Positions 10,962 through 23,779 of a stretch of DNA of 64,000 nucleotides are shown in pieces. The position numbers were made by a program, and so were the translations under genes. A model generated the notes under the pieces. The model saw only the letters and a list, made by a program, of their open reading frames with translations. It was not told where the DNA came from and did not search any database. Every line of letters starts with the position of its first letter. Position 1 is the first letter of the stretch. Origin of the DNA: Multifurca ochricompacta (Eukaryota > Basidiomycota > Agaricomycetes > Russulales > Russulaceae); NCBI GenBank assembly GCA_022496185.1, contig WTXG01000023.1, positions 303,336 through 367,335 on the forward strand. Reading direction: 5' to 3'.

Positions 10962-13325
10962 ATGTCATGTCAATATAACCGTCTACCATGGCCACAGGCG
11001 CTCCTTTACACCCTCGCTTCCTTCCTTTTCTTCTTTGCCTCACAGGCATCAGCGGCTCCACATTCTAATCTTGCGAGGAGGGGTAACGGTAATGATAGCA
11101 GTACCAAGATAATTGTGCGCCCCTGTATTATTCACCCTATTCCCCGCGTCCTCGCTCATTCAAGTTCACTTGCCCCCTAGGTTCCTATCATTGTGGTGGT
11201 CGTTTTCCTTATCGCCATTCCAATGATATTCTATAGGAAGACAGTTTTCTTCAAACACCGTCCCACCTTTTTCCGCTCTATGCTATCCCACGCCCAGCAC
11301 CCACAGCCGTTCGGGATCTCACCGCGGAAGAGATTGCGGGGACGGTCGCGACAAATCAGGCTCAGACTGCAGCAGCCGCTCGAACCGAGCGACGCACGAG
11401 GCGTAACAGGCGCACCCCAAGTCAGATCTCGACGCGCTCGCTACCTGCATACATGAAAGAGCCGGGCGAGCTCGAGCTTGTTATCATTCAGTGAGCGCCC
11501 CTTCTCTCTTGAATATCGGTTGGCGTCTCATCTCTGCCTCACACACAGAGGCTCGCAGGACATGGAAGACGCTCCATTGACAGCACAGGTCGTCATGGCA
11601 CCCGTCAGAGAGGACGAGGACGAAAGCGCGAATTCACATTCGCGCAACCTTTCGCAGGCTTCTTCCTATGTTATTGTAAATGATGATGCTCAAGTCCAAA
11701 CACCCCTACTTGAACCTGACGAAACTAACGAATCTGTCAACGAACGCGATGACTATGCCCATGTTTCCCTCCGGACGGTGGATATATCTGACGTTCGGGA
11801 CAATGACCAGCTCTCCTCATCTCAGGATAACTCCGAACCTGCAGACCCTCGAGGTCAAGCACCACCTTATTTCGAAGTTGTCGGCGATCTAGCGGAAGTT
11901 CATGCTAGCTCCGGTGGCCTCGTCAGGGTTGAAACAACAGACACATTGCCTATCGCCCCAGATACTTATACTTATCCTATATCACCGGAAAGATCGGCGG
12001 CGCCTGCAACTAATGTTGAAAGCACCAACCCCCCAGAGACGCGCAGACGATCCGTATTCCGAGGTTTGATTGATGCGGCCTCGCGTGCACTTTCATCGCC
12101 TCATCCCTTACCGCAATCCTCTCGGGTATCGCGGAACGTGGCTGTCCCTCCATCTCCACGTACGTCGAACCTATCTTCGAGGCCAGCTGGCATACGTCCC
12201 TCGCCGGCGGGCCACAGGACAACGCCGTCGAATTCGGGCTCGGTACTTAGTGTTGCCTCCTCCGCATTTGGGCGCGTCGCATCGCGCACGCGCACACGGT
12301 CACCGTCCAATGTAGCCGCTGGGCTCACTTCACCGTCAACCATCTCGATCAGTTCGATCTCCTCTCCGCTAACGCACACGGCCGTGCGCACAGATTTTGT
12401 GTACCCTCGTTCAGGGCCAACTCCAGAACAACTCAAGCTCATCTCATCTATTGAGTCGGTGAGCAAATTCGGCGTTCCATATGGACGTGATGCTGTCGCA
12501 TATGCGTCGGCCTCCCGAGTTAATCTAAATGGACCGCCGCCCGAGTTCGAGGAGCGTCCTTCCATTGACGGGTTGCCCGGTCCAAGCGACGGCACGACGC
12601 GCGCACGCTCCAGATCAGCGCTTAGCAGAAGGTCTCAAGACGGGAACACGCCTGAGCCACGACCATCGCTGTCTTCACCTTTATCACCTCCAAGAGAGTC
12701 CACTGCAGCCTCGGCAACTGCATCCACACCTGCCTCCGAGCCGGAGGCTGCTGCATCCTACCCACCGCCCGAAACACACAATCCCGCGCAGGATTTGTTC
12801 GATGCAGTATCAACGCCCAAGAAGATGGATACTGATGATGACACAAAGAAGCAGGAAATGGAGAGTGCTGCCGAGACGGTGCCCCCTCGTGCGCCATCAC
12901 CGTCACCGACAGTCGGGACTGTTTCTACCGCTGCGACGGTGACTAAGGCAACCGCATCCACACTTGACACCGTTACCGAGTCTTCAAATGATATCGCCAC
13001 ATCTAGCAGCCATCGGCCTGCACTGCCTTCCTTCAGCACGGCGACTGCAACTACCACGACGCATAAACCTGCCGCGCCATCGGCGTTCCGCATGCCATCA
13101 ACGCCCCTGAGCGGTGTCCGCCTCGGCTCGCGCACAAGCTCTATCGAAACATTCCGCACGGCCGCATCCCGACCTGAGCAGGGGCGGGAATCAGAGCGCG
13201 GATTATCGGACACAGAGGTCGAAACGGACGCGTTCACGGATGCGGAGACAGATGTGGAGACGCCGCATGCCATTCCTACTGGAAGCACCGCACTCAGTCC
13301 GGAGCCGAGCCCTCTGAGCGTGTGA
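10962..13325 (+). CDS. Single-pass membrane protein with long Ser/Thr/Pro-rich cytoplasmic tail
   Basis: Conserved type in Agaricomycetes without a known function. Start ATG at 10962 gives a signal-like hydrophobic segment (ALLYTLASFLFFFASQASA). An intron then precedes a transmembrane helix, IIVVVVFLIAIPMIFYRKT. The next exon carries VRDLTAEEIAGTV, TRRNRRTPSQIS and LPAYMKEPGELELVIIQ, a stop-transfer-proximal block I have seen in this protein type, and the last exon (from about 11549) begins RGSQDMEDAPLTAQVVMAPV. The tail is disordered apart from one conserved patch, LTSPSTISISSISSPLTHT followed by a PTPEQLKLISSIES block around 12330-12460. The junction near 11240-11310 is unresolved: the only in-frame intron is 38-46 nt. 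Stop at 13325. Confidence 0.75.
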
Positions 13326-13687
13326 GGGGATTTAGATGGAAATGAAGCAATGATAATGAAATGATGATCTTCTGTGGGCTTGGAACTTTTTGGTTTTTTT
13401 GTTTTTTGTCTTATGTGATGATAATTGTCGTCCTTTTGCTTTATTACCTTGCCTTGAGTCCAGTTTTGCTTTGCTTTATCTATTCGATCACAACGCTTCT
13501 GGACTTTGTCTTAATTTTTTTCTATTTCATTGTACACACTCTACACACTCTACACTTACAACGCGGAAGAGTTCAACCAACCTTTCCTTTCCTTTCCTCT
13601 TTCCTCCCCAGACCCAGAGCAGCATCACGTCACGTGCTTTATCTCATACAGAATTTGTGAACTGTTCGTTCATTTTATTACGACGCA
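13326..13687. other. Intergenic: 3' flank of membrane protein and RSC7 promoter
   Basis: T-rich sequence with short CTACACA and CTTTC repeats (13540-13600). No coding signal is supported. Confidence 0.6.
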
Positions 13688-15711
13688 ATGACCAGTGGTA
13701 AAATAATCATCCGACCACGCAAACTTCAAGATAATTCGGCTGTCGCTGGTCCCTCACGCCTCCAGGTACGCACCCCAGGTAATCCAGCTGAAGACCGCGA
13801 CACGCCAGCGAATGACGATGACAATGACAATGACGACAACGACGATGAGGATGACGCGCATACCCCAAACGCTGCAACGCCTGTCAATGAGGGAGATGAC
13901 GAAGTTAGTGGCGCTGGCGAGCCCGTTGAAGAGGTTGTCCCCATGCCGCGTCCACGGGGTCGCCCACGCGGCCGTGGCCGGGGTGCACTCATAGGTAGTG
14001 AGCGTGCGGGACGAGGCCGCGGCCGTGGCCGAGGACGAGGACGTGGACGGGGCTCGCGTGGTGGCGGCGCCGGCGGTGGCATCACTATCCGCCTTCCAGG
14101 GCGCGGCGCCGCTGGAGACGCGGCCGGTACTGGTGGCGATGACGACTCGATCGTGGTAATGGGTGAAGAAGGCATGCTTGGCGTCGATGGTGTGCTGCAG
14201 GACGAGGGGGTGATGGGTGGTGGCAAGCCGTTCCGCGTCATTCAAGGCAAAGTGTATGTCATTGAGGGCGACGAGTTCGTCACGGAGGACGACCCGAAAG
14301 GTGACACCAAGATTGATAGGAACGGTCTCCTGCTTAGTGGTGCGTGCGCTTTCTCCCCCCAGCTCCATGAGGGAGGAGGGGGGTGGGGGGTTTCCGTTTC
14401 GTTATTGCTCACATACGACTTGTTGTCTCCGCTCATAGGCCGCAGATTCAAAGCACAGACGTTCAATTTACCAAATCGGCACCCCGAGCGAATGTACATG
14501 CTTGCGATCGACGCAGCGCGGACATCAGGCTTTCGCGACTCGTTATACTACTTCCGTCGTAATCCACTCGCTCACAAGCTCAACGCGACGCAACCTGAGA
14601 AGGAATTCCTTATTGAGATTGGAAAGCTTGGCTCGCACCTCCGCACACGCAGCGTTACACTCATCACCGCGCGCAGTGCGTTTAAACTCCATGGTGCAAA
14701 AACACTCATTGGTGCGTGTCACGTCTGACCTTATTTCTTTTATGGCAAAGTTTAACCCTTCCTTCCTCTTTTCCTAGACGGGCGCTGGGTCGTGGATGAC
14801 TACTATGAAGACAAGGTATTAGCAGAAATCACCGAAAGAGGTCTTAAACCGGGCGATCTCGTAGGCGAGCTCGCGGACCCCAATGCGCCGTCCGCTGCTG
14901 CTCTTGCTGCTGCCGAGCTCGCCAACGCACAAAAGGCAGATCGCGCTGGTGGCACACAGGGCATCTACCGCGCAGGCGGCCCAACGACGCTCTTCGGCGG
15001 GTCCGGTTGGGGTCCCTATAGCGACGGACCTCTCAACGCAGTGCGCAAGTCACTCTTGAACCGCGATGGCCTAAACGAGGAGAACTGGATGTTAATTGCA
15101 GCGCAGCGTACAGCAGAGGCGAGTGCAGAGTGGGCAAAGCAGCGTCGCCGCGCCCTCGTCCCGTATGGTGGCATCTTTGGAGCTACTGCAGAAAAGGATG
15201 ATGAGGTTGAAGAGGAACGGGGGAAAGGGAAAGGGAAGGACCAAGGACAGGGGCAAGGTCAAGGGCAAGGGCAAGAACAAGAACAACAGCGTGCGCAAGA
15301 GCAACGGGAAAATGACAACGTGGCAGGTGCACGAAAACGCAAGCGTTCGCGAAGAGAGCCAAGAGGGGTGTATGAGCCTCACACGGGCATCGTACTCTGT
15401 CAGCTTTCAGTTTTTCTTTCTTTCTTCTCCCTCTCCCCCGCCCCCCCTTTTTCCCCTCCTCGTGCTCATCACCGCCTGACAGATCGCGCGGATACACAGC
15501 CAACACAGGCTCGCTGGGAGGGTCTCAAGATTCAGCGGAGAAACGACAGGTGCTCGGCGGCACCAAGGCCGGCAACGGGGCATGGGCCCTTGCTTGGGTC
15601 GACACCATCATGGAGCTTCCAGCGAACGAAGAGAATGATGAAGTAGGTCGCCCCGCCACAGAGGAACGCAGGCGATTGCAAGAACTTGCAGCAGCCGATT
15701 CTAACTTATAG
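13688..15711 (+). CDS. RSC7: Chromatin-remodelling complex subunit Rsc7/Swp82 family
   Basis: Rsc7/Swp82 proteins are accessory subunits of the RSC and SWI/SNF nucleosome remodellers. Start MTSGKIIIRPRK at 13688. The N-terminal third has an acidic Asp/Asn run and a Gly-Arg region (PRPRGRPRGRGRG and repeated GR) with AT-hook/RGG character. The conserved CRC_subunit domain follows: FRVIQGKVYVIEGDEF, then after an intron RRFKAQTFNLPNRHPERMYM, LYYFRRNPLAHKL, then DGRWVVDDYYEDKV and GPTTLFGGSGWGPYSDG. A Gln/Gly/Lys-rich linker precedes GVYEPHTGIVLY and the C-terminal GNGAWALAWVDTIMEL; stop TAG at 15709-15711. After the last intron the frame changes by one missing base at GGG 15520-15522, unless the alternative acceptor near 15500 is used. 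It lies tail to tail with SNF5, 295 bases apart. Confidence 0.88.
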
Positions 15712-16006
15712 ACTTGTTACCATCATCATCCATTGCTGTCCTTGTGTTCTAAAGCTAGACTCCTTGCACCTGTGCCCTAATGTTCGATCTTGTCTCTCTT
15801 CCTCTTCCCATCCCAGGGGTGGGTAACATTGAAATCGTGTGTATACAGACATAAGGTATCCGCCAGGCATCCAAACAACAGCTAAGTATAGGTAAGATGG
15901 ATAATTTCAGAGCCAAGAAAAAGAAAACAGCACGGCATGCGACATGCAAAAACAGATAGCGGCAGGCATATAGACAATATAAACAAGGTATCATCAGGTC
16001 CAAGCA

Positions 16007-19000
16007 TCACTTAGCGCTGTGATCATGGGAATTTCGTGTCCTGGTCGTACCCAAACGCTCAGCGACCCTGGCGCGGTGATTCCTATTCTTGAGATGCACC
16101 TCAAAATTACTCATGCCATCGCCGGGGATATAAAGCTAAGTAGCCCCGTTTGTCGTCAGTGCCAAGCACAAAAAAGGGCAAGAGCTTGCGAACCTTCCCA
16201 GGACAGTCTAAACATTTCACTCGCCACTCTTGCTCACCACTGGGGGCCATGCGCGTCATGATATCAAACCTGTCATCGGGATACTTAGCATTCATTGCAG
16301 CATGTGCAGCGATCAGTGAATCCGGTGGCAAGTCCTAAGAATGCAATATTGAATCCTGACAGTAACAAAAACAGTTGGGCATCACTCGTCACCCACCTCG
16401 GTCGTGTGCACGGGTGATGTCGGCCGGTCCGAAGGGCCAGGTGGTAGAGCAGACGGGTCATCCGTCGTGGGGGGTAGCATGGGGGTGTTCGCGTCTGACT
16501 TCGAGTGGCCAGTACCATTCAATTTCATCTTTTGAATTAAAGGGGACTCTGAGGCACTGGAGCTCCCAGAAGAGACGGGTGAGACTGCCCGCTCGGTGTC
16601 AACGTGTCGACGGCCAACACCAGGCGGAGCGCGCCGTGGTAATTCAACCACAGGTTCGGTCTTGTTGGGTGTCTCAGGTTCTGGAGCCGTCGCGGGCGTG
16701 GGCTCGTCTTGGTCGACAACAGGTGTGTTGGTAGCGCGAGCGGCTGCGCCGCCTTTCTTTTTTGGATAGATCTTCGACTTATCAGTCTCCGTGCGCAGGC
16801 CAAGGTGATATTCAGGATCTGGATTGTATACGACCGGCCTGGGCCGACGATGACGATGCCAAAATTTACCTACCCACACGCACGCAATGTCAGTGGCGCA
16901 TATACATAAAGAAAGCCCTTCATGATTCCGTACCACATGTGCCGCACTGAGACTTGTCACCAAGCGGGCCTTTGCGGCGCCCGATGGCGATATCTTCCGG
17001 ACAACCGCAGTTTGAGCAGTGCCAAACCCCATTGATAAAGTTTGGATGCTGGCCGTCCGCAAATTCCTTCTCTTTTGCCTCCCTCTCCAGTTCCTTAGCA
17101 CGTTTTGCTGAGATTACCCTCGGGAGTCTGTTGTCCTGAGGCGGAGGAACAGGCATAGGAGCAGGCGGATCATTCTCCAGTGGGGGCGGAAGTTTTGAGG
17201 CGTCCGCAGCGGTAGACATTGTGGGTGCTGAAACGTGGGCACGCGGATGAAGAACAGTCGAAGGATACGACGGGGGTTTGAACAAGCCCCTCGTCTTCTT
17301 CTCCTTGGGTGCAGACGGAGTGGGTACAGTAGGCGTGGCCATGGGCAATGTCGGTGTAATGACAGCTGTGCCATTCTCGGATGCCACCATATTGGCGATG
17401 GTAAGCGATGCTGCAGCAGCTGCAGCTCTGCGTGATGTAGGTGCAGCCGCCGCCTGCGCCAATGCAAGAACTGCAGGGTCCACGTCCGGGAAACCGATGG
17501 CGGGTGTACGGAGGGTCTTGATGGGCTCACGATCGGGAAGTGCGACACCACGTCTCCCACGGGTGTTGCGCTTCTTCCGCTTGTTCATCTCCTTCTCACG
17601 CTCTTTCTCGTTGCGTTCCATCTCGCTGTCACTGAGGTAATTGAGGATCGGCGTAAACGCCTGCACCTGATCCATGGGTCGCGCGACCGAGGTGACAGCG
17701 GAGAGGAAGGACATGCGTAGATCATCGTCCTGTACGGCTGTTCCATCTGACGGGTGCCCGACGAGGAAGAGGGACTTTTGGTATGTCTGAACTTGCTCTC
17801 GTATTGAATGGGCAATGGCCGTCCTAAGAGGGGAATGGTTATTGGGAGGTTTCCAAACGTAATGGCGTTTTTTTTCACTCACCCGAACTCACCGCCTAAA
17901 CCAAGTTCCCGTGTGTATACCTCAGCAAACTGCTCAGGCGATGCAGCGGGGTTTTCAATATCCCACTCAAATTGATCATCAAGCTTCATCGATCCGATAC
18001 CAATATCAAGCTATTATAGAATACAGACATCAGCTTCCAGGCACGAAGCGGCGCGGCGCGCTACGTACCCTAATAAGGATGCGCATCTCCTCTTGCTGTT
18101 CCTTCCCATCAACCTTAATATCGGCCACACTGGCAGGTACATCCGGATCGCGCTCAATTTTCACATTGGAGTCCACCTTGCGTCGCTTCCTGCCAGTTGT
18201 AAGTGCTTCCTTCGGCCGCTTCACAAGGGTGGGAAGCTCCTTGCGCCACTTGTCCCACCACACCTTTTCATTCTCGTCAAGCTGGCCTCGCAGTAGCGTC
18301 TCGCCATCGATGTCGAGCACCTGGTCTGTTGCGTGGGTCTGAAAATCGCTAAGTTGGTCCTGAATCGACTTGACGATGACAGACAAATAACTAGGTGCTA
18401 GGGCATAATCGTCGACGAGGGACTGCGCAAAAATCTCTGGTGTGATAACGGGATCTGTCAACGGCTATTAGCATAAGAAAAGTATGTCGTCCTGTTGTGA
18501 ACTACGCACCATTAAGGTTCCATACGAAGGCCTCGCGCATTCTATGGTGTTCAACATCGAATTCTAGGCGAATGGGAACAAGAATCTCTTCGCGCTTCGC
18601 TTCTTCGGGATCGACCTTTGCAGGTCTACGAGCCAGACCAAGATTAGAAAGAAGACTTTTTGCTTATAAAATGGGGTACTCACAATCTGAACCCTTCCCG
18701 TCTGCCCCTCTTCCTATTGTCTCGGAAGCGTTGGCCAGGATACGTGACACCAAATTTTGTCTTGAGCTTCTTGCCATCTGTTACCTCCCACCACAAATCA
18801 CTATTCTCGGCCCGGAACACCCGCAGCTCCTCTGCCATACGTTCCTTCATATTGCGGTAGAGCGTGTCATACTCCTTGTCACGAGTCATCCAGTCCTTGA
18901 CCTCCAATACCTCCTCTTCAGTCAGTGGCTTAACATCAGTAGGTGGCACGAGCGTCACACGCATTGTTTTGCCGCTCACTGGCGCAGCCGTCAGAGTGGT

Positions 19001-21091
19001 AGCGGGGTGCGAGGGTAATGTAGTTGCCGACGGTGCTGGAGGCACAGGTGCAGTCGGAGGGTGAGAGTGAGAGTGAGGGTGAGGGTGAGGAACTGCGGCA
19101 GTTGCATCTGGAACAACAGGGAGGCCTTGCACTTCTGGCAGACCGGTGCTTATTGACATTGCTTCACCGCTATGCATCTGCATCTGCATTTGCATTTGGG
19201 CGGGAGTAATGACAGCCTGTGACATTTTGGGCAACACTGGGCTTTGAAGAGGCGCTTGCATGTCTGGGAAGCCAGGAGTGCCGATCACTGGGTGTCGCTG
19301 TCTCATCCCGCCGCCGCCAATCCCCACATTGGGTATACTGGAGGGATTCTGAAAAGGAGCGGCGCCACCCGTCATGGTATGTTGGGAGACTTGCACGGGA
19401 AGTGACGCTTGACCACCCGAAAGTTGTTGTTGAAAAAGACCACTATCATCGAGACCTTGCGAAAGCTGAGCAACTTGACCGCCCAGTGAATTCGCGCGCG
19501 AAGGTACAACATGAGGGGGCCCCATGAGCCCACCGCCGGCGCCACCAAGTAAAGCAGGGTTTGGCGAACCCATAGATTGCGGCATGGACATGAGTCCACC
19601 TGCATTGACGGTGCTGGGGTTGTTCACGTTAAGCCCCGTTAAACCACTACCACTGATACCACCAAACTGAGACGGGGGCTGCGGATCGAGACTACCTTGG
19701 CTTGTCAACCGTCGTTTCCGACCAGGGGAGCCGGGAAGAGGCGTGCTCGGGGCCCGATTGAATCCTAGTGGTGTCTGTACCTGAGGTGATTGCTGCTGCT
19801 GTTGCTGTAGTTGTTGAGGCACCTGCTGATGCTGACGCGGTGGCTGTGATTGTGGTTGCTGCTGCTGAAGCTGAAGCTGCTGTTGAGGGAACGGAGAAGT
19901 CACATGAGTAGGGGTATTGGCCTGCGGTTGTTGTTGCTGTGACTGCTGCTGGTGAGGGAGCGAAGGCTGAATCGGTGTTGGAGGCTTCGGTGTACCGATG
20001 GGTGCACCCTGACCAAAAAGATTAAATCCGCTAGATGTCCTCGGCCGACTTGGTGGCCGCTGCATCCCTACAAGCTGGCCAGCCCCACCTAAAGCCGGAG
20101 AAGATGGTGTGACCACCGTTGGAGGCCCGGATTGATGGGACATTTGCGACTGGGAAGTTCCTGGACGCGATGATGGTGGACGGGGTGGTGGTGGCGGCAT
20201 CATCTGAAACTGGGAACTCTGCTGTGGAAACTGTTGCCCTTGGGGAGATGGCTGAGAAAATTGCTGCGAATGTGTAACAGATGAAGTCGACGACGGTCTG
20301 TCGAAAAAGTTCGGTGTGTTATGCATGCTCTGCTGCTGTGCGAGAATGCCTTGGAGGCCATTTGGCTGACTGGTATTGAATTGGGGCTGATCTTGAAGGA
20401 AGCGCTGTTGCATCGGTTGCTGCAACTGCTGTCGTTGGTCAAATTGAGGTTGACCCTGGCTCATTTGTCCCATCTGCCTCTGATGCTGCAACGCGCGGTG
20501 TTGCTTTTCCAAAGACCGGAATTTGAAGACAAAAGAAGCAGGGAAGAAAAAAAAAAAAAGGTAAGCTACGTCAGACAGGTCGTAGATGACAATGCCTACC
20601 AACAGCTTCGCTTGAACCTGCCGCGCATCCATCTGCTGCTGAGGGGTCATTTGTTGCAGCTGAGAAAGATGTTGTGGGGAAAATCCCATGTTATTTGCGA
20701 TCATGCCACCCATGGCAGACATTCCCGCATTACCCATGTTGGTCATACCACTCATGCTGAGCGCGCCTTGGTTAACGCCATTTAAGCCTCCTGACAGACT
20801 GGCTTGCATAGCGTTGGCGCCTTGCATCTGAAGAAGCATTGTCGGGTTGAGGGGCTGGTTGAGTTGTTGTTGTGACATGGCAGAGGCCCCACGACCGTTC
20901 AACAACTGCTGGGGGTTCATAGCCAAGCCCTGCTGCTGAAACATCTGGGAATTTGCAAGTGCAGGGTTGTTGATGTTCTTCTGGAATTGGGGATTTTGTC
21001 CCTGGTTTTGGAGGCCCTGTAGCATGGCGGGGTTGAGAAACTGCTGCTGTCCGCCTTGAGTTTGAGGAAATCCATTGGTATTGACGTTCAT
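16007..21091 (-). CDS. SNF5: SNF5/INI1/SMARCB1-type SWI/SNF core subunit
   Basis: Snf5 is a core subunit of the SWI/SNF (or RSC, as Sfh1) remodeller. Start MNVNTNGFPQTQGG at 21091. The first ~750 residues are Gln/Asn/Pro-rich, typical of fungal Snf5 activation regions. The SNF5 domain follows: LVPIRLEFDVEHHRMREAF, DPVITPEIFAQSLVDDY, EEMRILIRLDI, LDDQFEWDIENP and TAIAHSIREQVQTYQ. A GATA-like finger (WHCSNCGCPEDIA...QCGTCGKFWHRHRRPRP) comes next. The fungal C-terminal domain ends it (EWRVKCLDCPGK, then after an intron LYIPGDGMSNFEVHLKNR), with TGA at 16007-16009. About eight introns keep the frame; one inside the Q-rich exon (about 20510-20600) contains a run of T on the coding strand. No frame break was found. 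It neighbours RSC7, a subunit of the same class of machine. Confidence 0.94.
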
Positions 21092-21575
21092 TGAGACTGG
21101 CGTAGCAGGACGTGTCTGACGCTATATGCGTGACCCACTGGAGGGTGGGAAGCTGCGCCTGGAAGGGAGAGAAGAATGTGTCAGCAAAAAAGGCATCACA
21201 CATAGACACATAGAGGGGGAGAGGGACGAGGAGAGAGAGATTACCTAGATAGATGGAAACCTACGGACGGAGGAAAGAAAGGGAATGGGAATATTGAACA
21301 CGTGCACGGATGGGAATGGGAAGTGAATTGAAATGATGGCGGTTGCAGGGAATTGATACCTACGGATGAGTAGAAAGAGGTCGGACCTCGTGTGGGAGGG
21401 GAAGGGAAGAACAGGGGGGGATCTGATTGAAGGAGAAATGTATTAGCATATAGACAGTAAGGTTGACGAAAGGGACATCATCGATATGATATGAGTTTGA
21501 TGATGAGATGAAATATAGGATATAGTAGAATAGGAAAATGGGAAAATAGGAATAATAGGAATAGGAACAGAACAG

Positions 21576-21616
21576 GAAAGTATAGGAATAGGAATAGGAA
21601 TAGGAATAGGAGAGAC
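21576..21616. repeat. Hexanucleotide microsatellite (GGAATA)n
   Basis: About five near-perfect copies of TAGGAA/GGAATA within the purine-rich SNF5 upstream region. Confidence 0.85.
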
Positions 21617-22475
21617 CGACGGCTCGGGAGGGGAGGAGAGGGGGAGGGGAGGGGGAGGGGGGCGCACGGACCAGGTAAGGGAGGGAATGAGGGAGGAGGG
21701 GACGATGGATCGGAAGAACCCAAAAAAGCTTACGTTTGAGTGGTGGTGGAAGGGGAGGACGGAGGTAAGCTGGCCGTACGTGTGGACGGGGGTACTACTT
21801 GCGAAGGGTAACGCTCAGTCGGAGAGCCGAGGCTTGGGAGGGGGAGAGGGGGACGATCAATGATGATGCGATACCACAACCACAACCACCACACAAAGAC
21901 TACTCGGTATCGCTCAGCCCACAGGAACTGAACGTATCGCTTTTTCTTAATAATAAAAAAAACACGACAGAGATTTCCTTCTTCCTAAAAAAAAAAAGGG
22001 TGAGGCTGAAAGGCACAACCTTGACCGTCTTTTTCTCTGACTCAGTGAGTGAGGAGTTGGGGGGCGGGGGGAGGGCGTTTAGCGCAGCTAGGCTAGGCTA
22101 GCTAGTAAGAACAACACCCAACACCACAGAGGCTCAAGGCGGGGGGGAGTCACGGATTCAACGTGACCGGAGCGTCACGTCACGCTCCCACCCTCCCCGC
22201 CACGGGATTGAGTATTGTACCAGACACATACTACACTTTTTACAAACGGGAAAAAAAGGGAGGGACGGGGTAAGGACGAAGGGAAGGGAAAGGGAAAGGG
22301 GAAGATAGACGGGCGGGATACATGAACGCGGCTGGCGACGGCTTGAAGCCCACTCCATCCTGAAAGGAGATCTGAGATCGACCCCGGGTCTGGTCACCCT
22401 CACCCAAATGAAGAACGTCCACCCGCTTTTTCTTTTCTTTTCTTTTTCCTCCCTCTCAGCTCACCTGTCATGTCA

Positions 22476-22538
22476 CTCACCACCAACCACCACCCACCAC
22501 CCACCACCACCACTCACCACTCACCACTCACCACTCAC
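22476..22538. repeat. CACCA/CACTCACCA simple repeat
   Basis: Runs of CCACCA pass into four copies of CACTCACCA. This is low complexity in the SNF5-QCR8 intergenic region. Confidence 0.85.
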
Positions 22539-23201
22539 GATTTCTCTTTCTCTTTCCCTTTCTTTTCTATATTCGTCAGTCTTCTAGCCGCTTCCACTAT
22601 ATATTGTTGGTACTCCCCGCGATCTTTTTTCGGTTGAACCTTTAATGACTAGATAATCAAATCAAATTGTGTACACTACCCACAGTCGTCGTAGCGTAGT
22701 ACAATAATAATATCCTCTTTTTATTTACGCCACACCCAACAATCTACTGACGCCGTCAACGTGTGCATTCTCTTTTCAAACAAACAAGAATGGGACGCGC
22801 ATGCTAAAGATCAACCTTGTTATTATTCTTTTTTCTGCCCTGAGAAACAGATGCTCCTGATTACGCCCACGCATGACACCCAACACTCATCACTCACTCG
22901 GCGGCGGCGGTCTGCTGACCTCACTGTAGGGTTTCATATCTTCTCGAGATATTACATCCTCCCCCTCCTCCATCCAGATGAGAATGCACGCATCATCTTG
23001 TGGAAATTTCCAAATCCCGATTCGACAACACAGGCACCCACGGCGTTTCTTCACGGACTTTTTCGCGTTTTCTTACATCCAACGATAATCTCGAATGTCT
23101 GATTGACCACTCCCTGGCAGCGAACTCACGTCAGGGTAGGAAAGAACAAGTCCACATCTATTATTGTGGTGCTAACAATCCAACGACTTCACTTTAAACA
23201 T

Positions 23202-23779
23202 CTAGTGCGATGCTCCCGCGAGGTGACCCTCTTTACTGTTCTGCCAAGCGTCTCTCTTCTTAGCCCATGCGTAGACGCTGTAACCTGTGCATTTTTTTCA
23301 TGTCCGTATATCTCGGTCCACTGAGATCAGGGGAAGGAAGGATCGGAACATACCGATACCAACAGGTATAATCCAGTAAGGCAGTTGGGCAGACAGGCGA
23401 CGATAGCCATTGAAAAGGTAACTGCGGAAGAGGTGGCTGGTGGCGCTCTGGCGGAAAGGAGAGACAGCTTTTTGTTGCACATCATGTAAGCAAGTTTCGA
23501 TTTTCTCGGCTCGAAGAAGGGACTCAACAGTAGGTGACCACACCACGTTGCCTCTGTGTTCCGTGATGATAATCACCCCACCAGACATTCTATAAAATTA
23601 TCGCGCGGATGAGTCATTCGGAGAGTTAAGATTTTGGAAAGGTGTGAAACCGAGACTCACGTAGACCTTGGCTATTTAAAACACGTCAACCACAATCAAC
23701 AATCAAAATAAATAAATGAAAGAAAGAAAGGAAACCCACGTCCAGGCATTTCACTCATGGCAGGAGATGTTGCCTTCAT
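23202..23779 (-). CDS. QCR8: Cytochrome bc1 complex subunit 8 (Qcr8)
   Basis: Small subunit of mitochondrial complex III (ubiquinol-cytochrome c reductase) that contacts cytochrome b in the inner membrane. Five exons (23779-23740, 23671-23661, 23589-23529, 23467-23354, 23284-23202) join exactly in frame to about 102 residues. The protein reads MPGPKVYNVWWGDYHHG, RGVVTYSVSPFRQ, SYLFNGYRRLSAQLPYWIIP (transmembrane helix) and YSVYAWAKKRDAWQNSKEG, all matching the family in order. The second exon is only 11 bases. The start could be the first ATG (MKATSPAMSEMPGP) or either of two following Met codons; the last is closest to the usual N-terminus. No frame break. Confidence 0.95.

Larger units (their letters stand above)
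21092..23201. other. Long low-complexity leader/intergenic region upstream of SNF5
   Basis: 2.1 kb with no supported gene. From 21.2 to 21.7 kb it is strongly purine-rich on the plus strand (GGAATA and GGGGAGG tracts); near 22.0 kb there are poly-A runs, and near 22.5 kb CACCA repeats. It probably holds the SNF5 promoter plus a long 5' UTR that may itself be spliced, and the 3' flank of QCR8. Open frames here follow the simple repeats. Confidence 0.55.

Noticed and set aside
21443..21723. Pro/Ile/Leu-rich minus-strand open frames
   Set aside because: They are translations of the purine-rich microsatellite region and follow the simple repeat.
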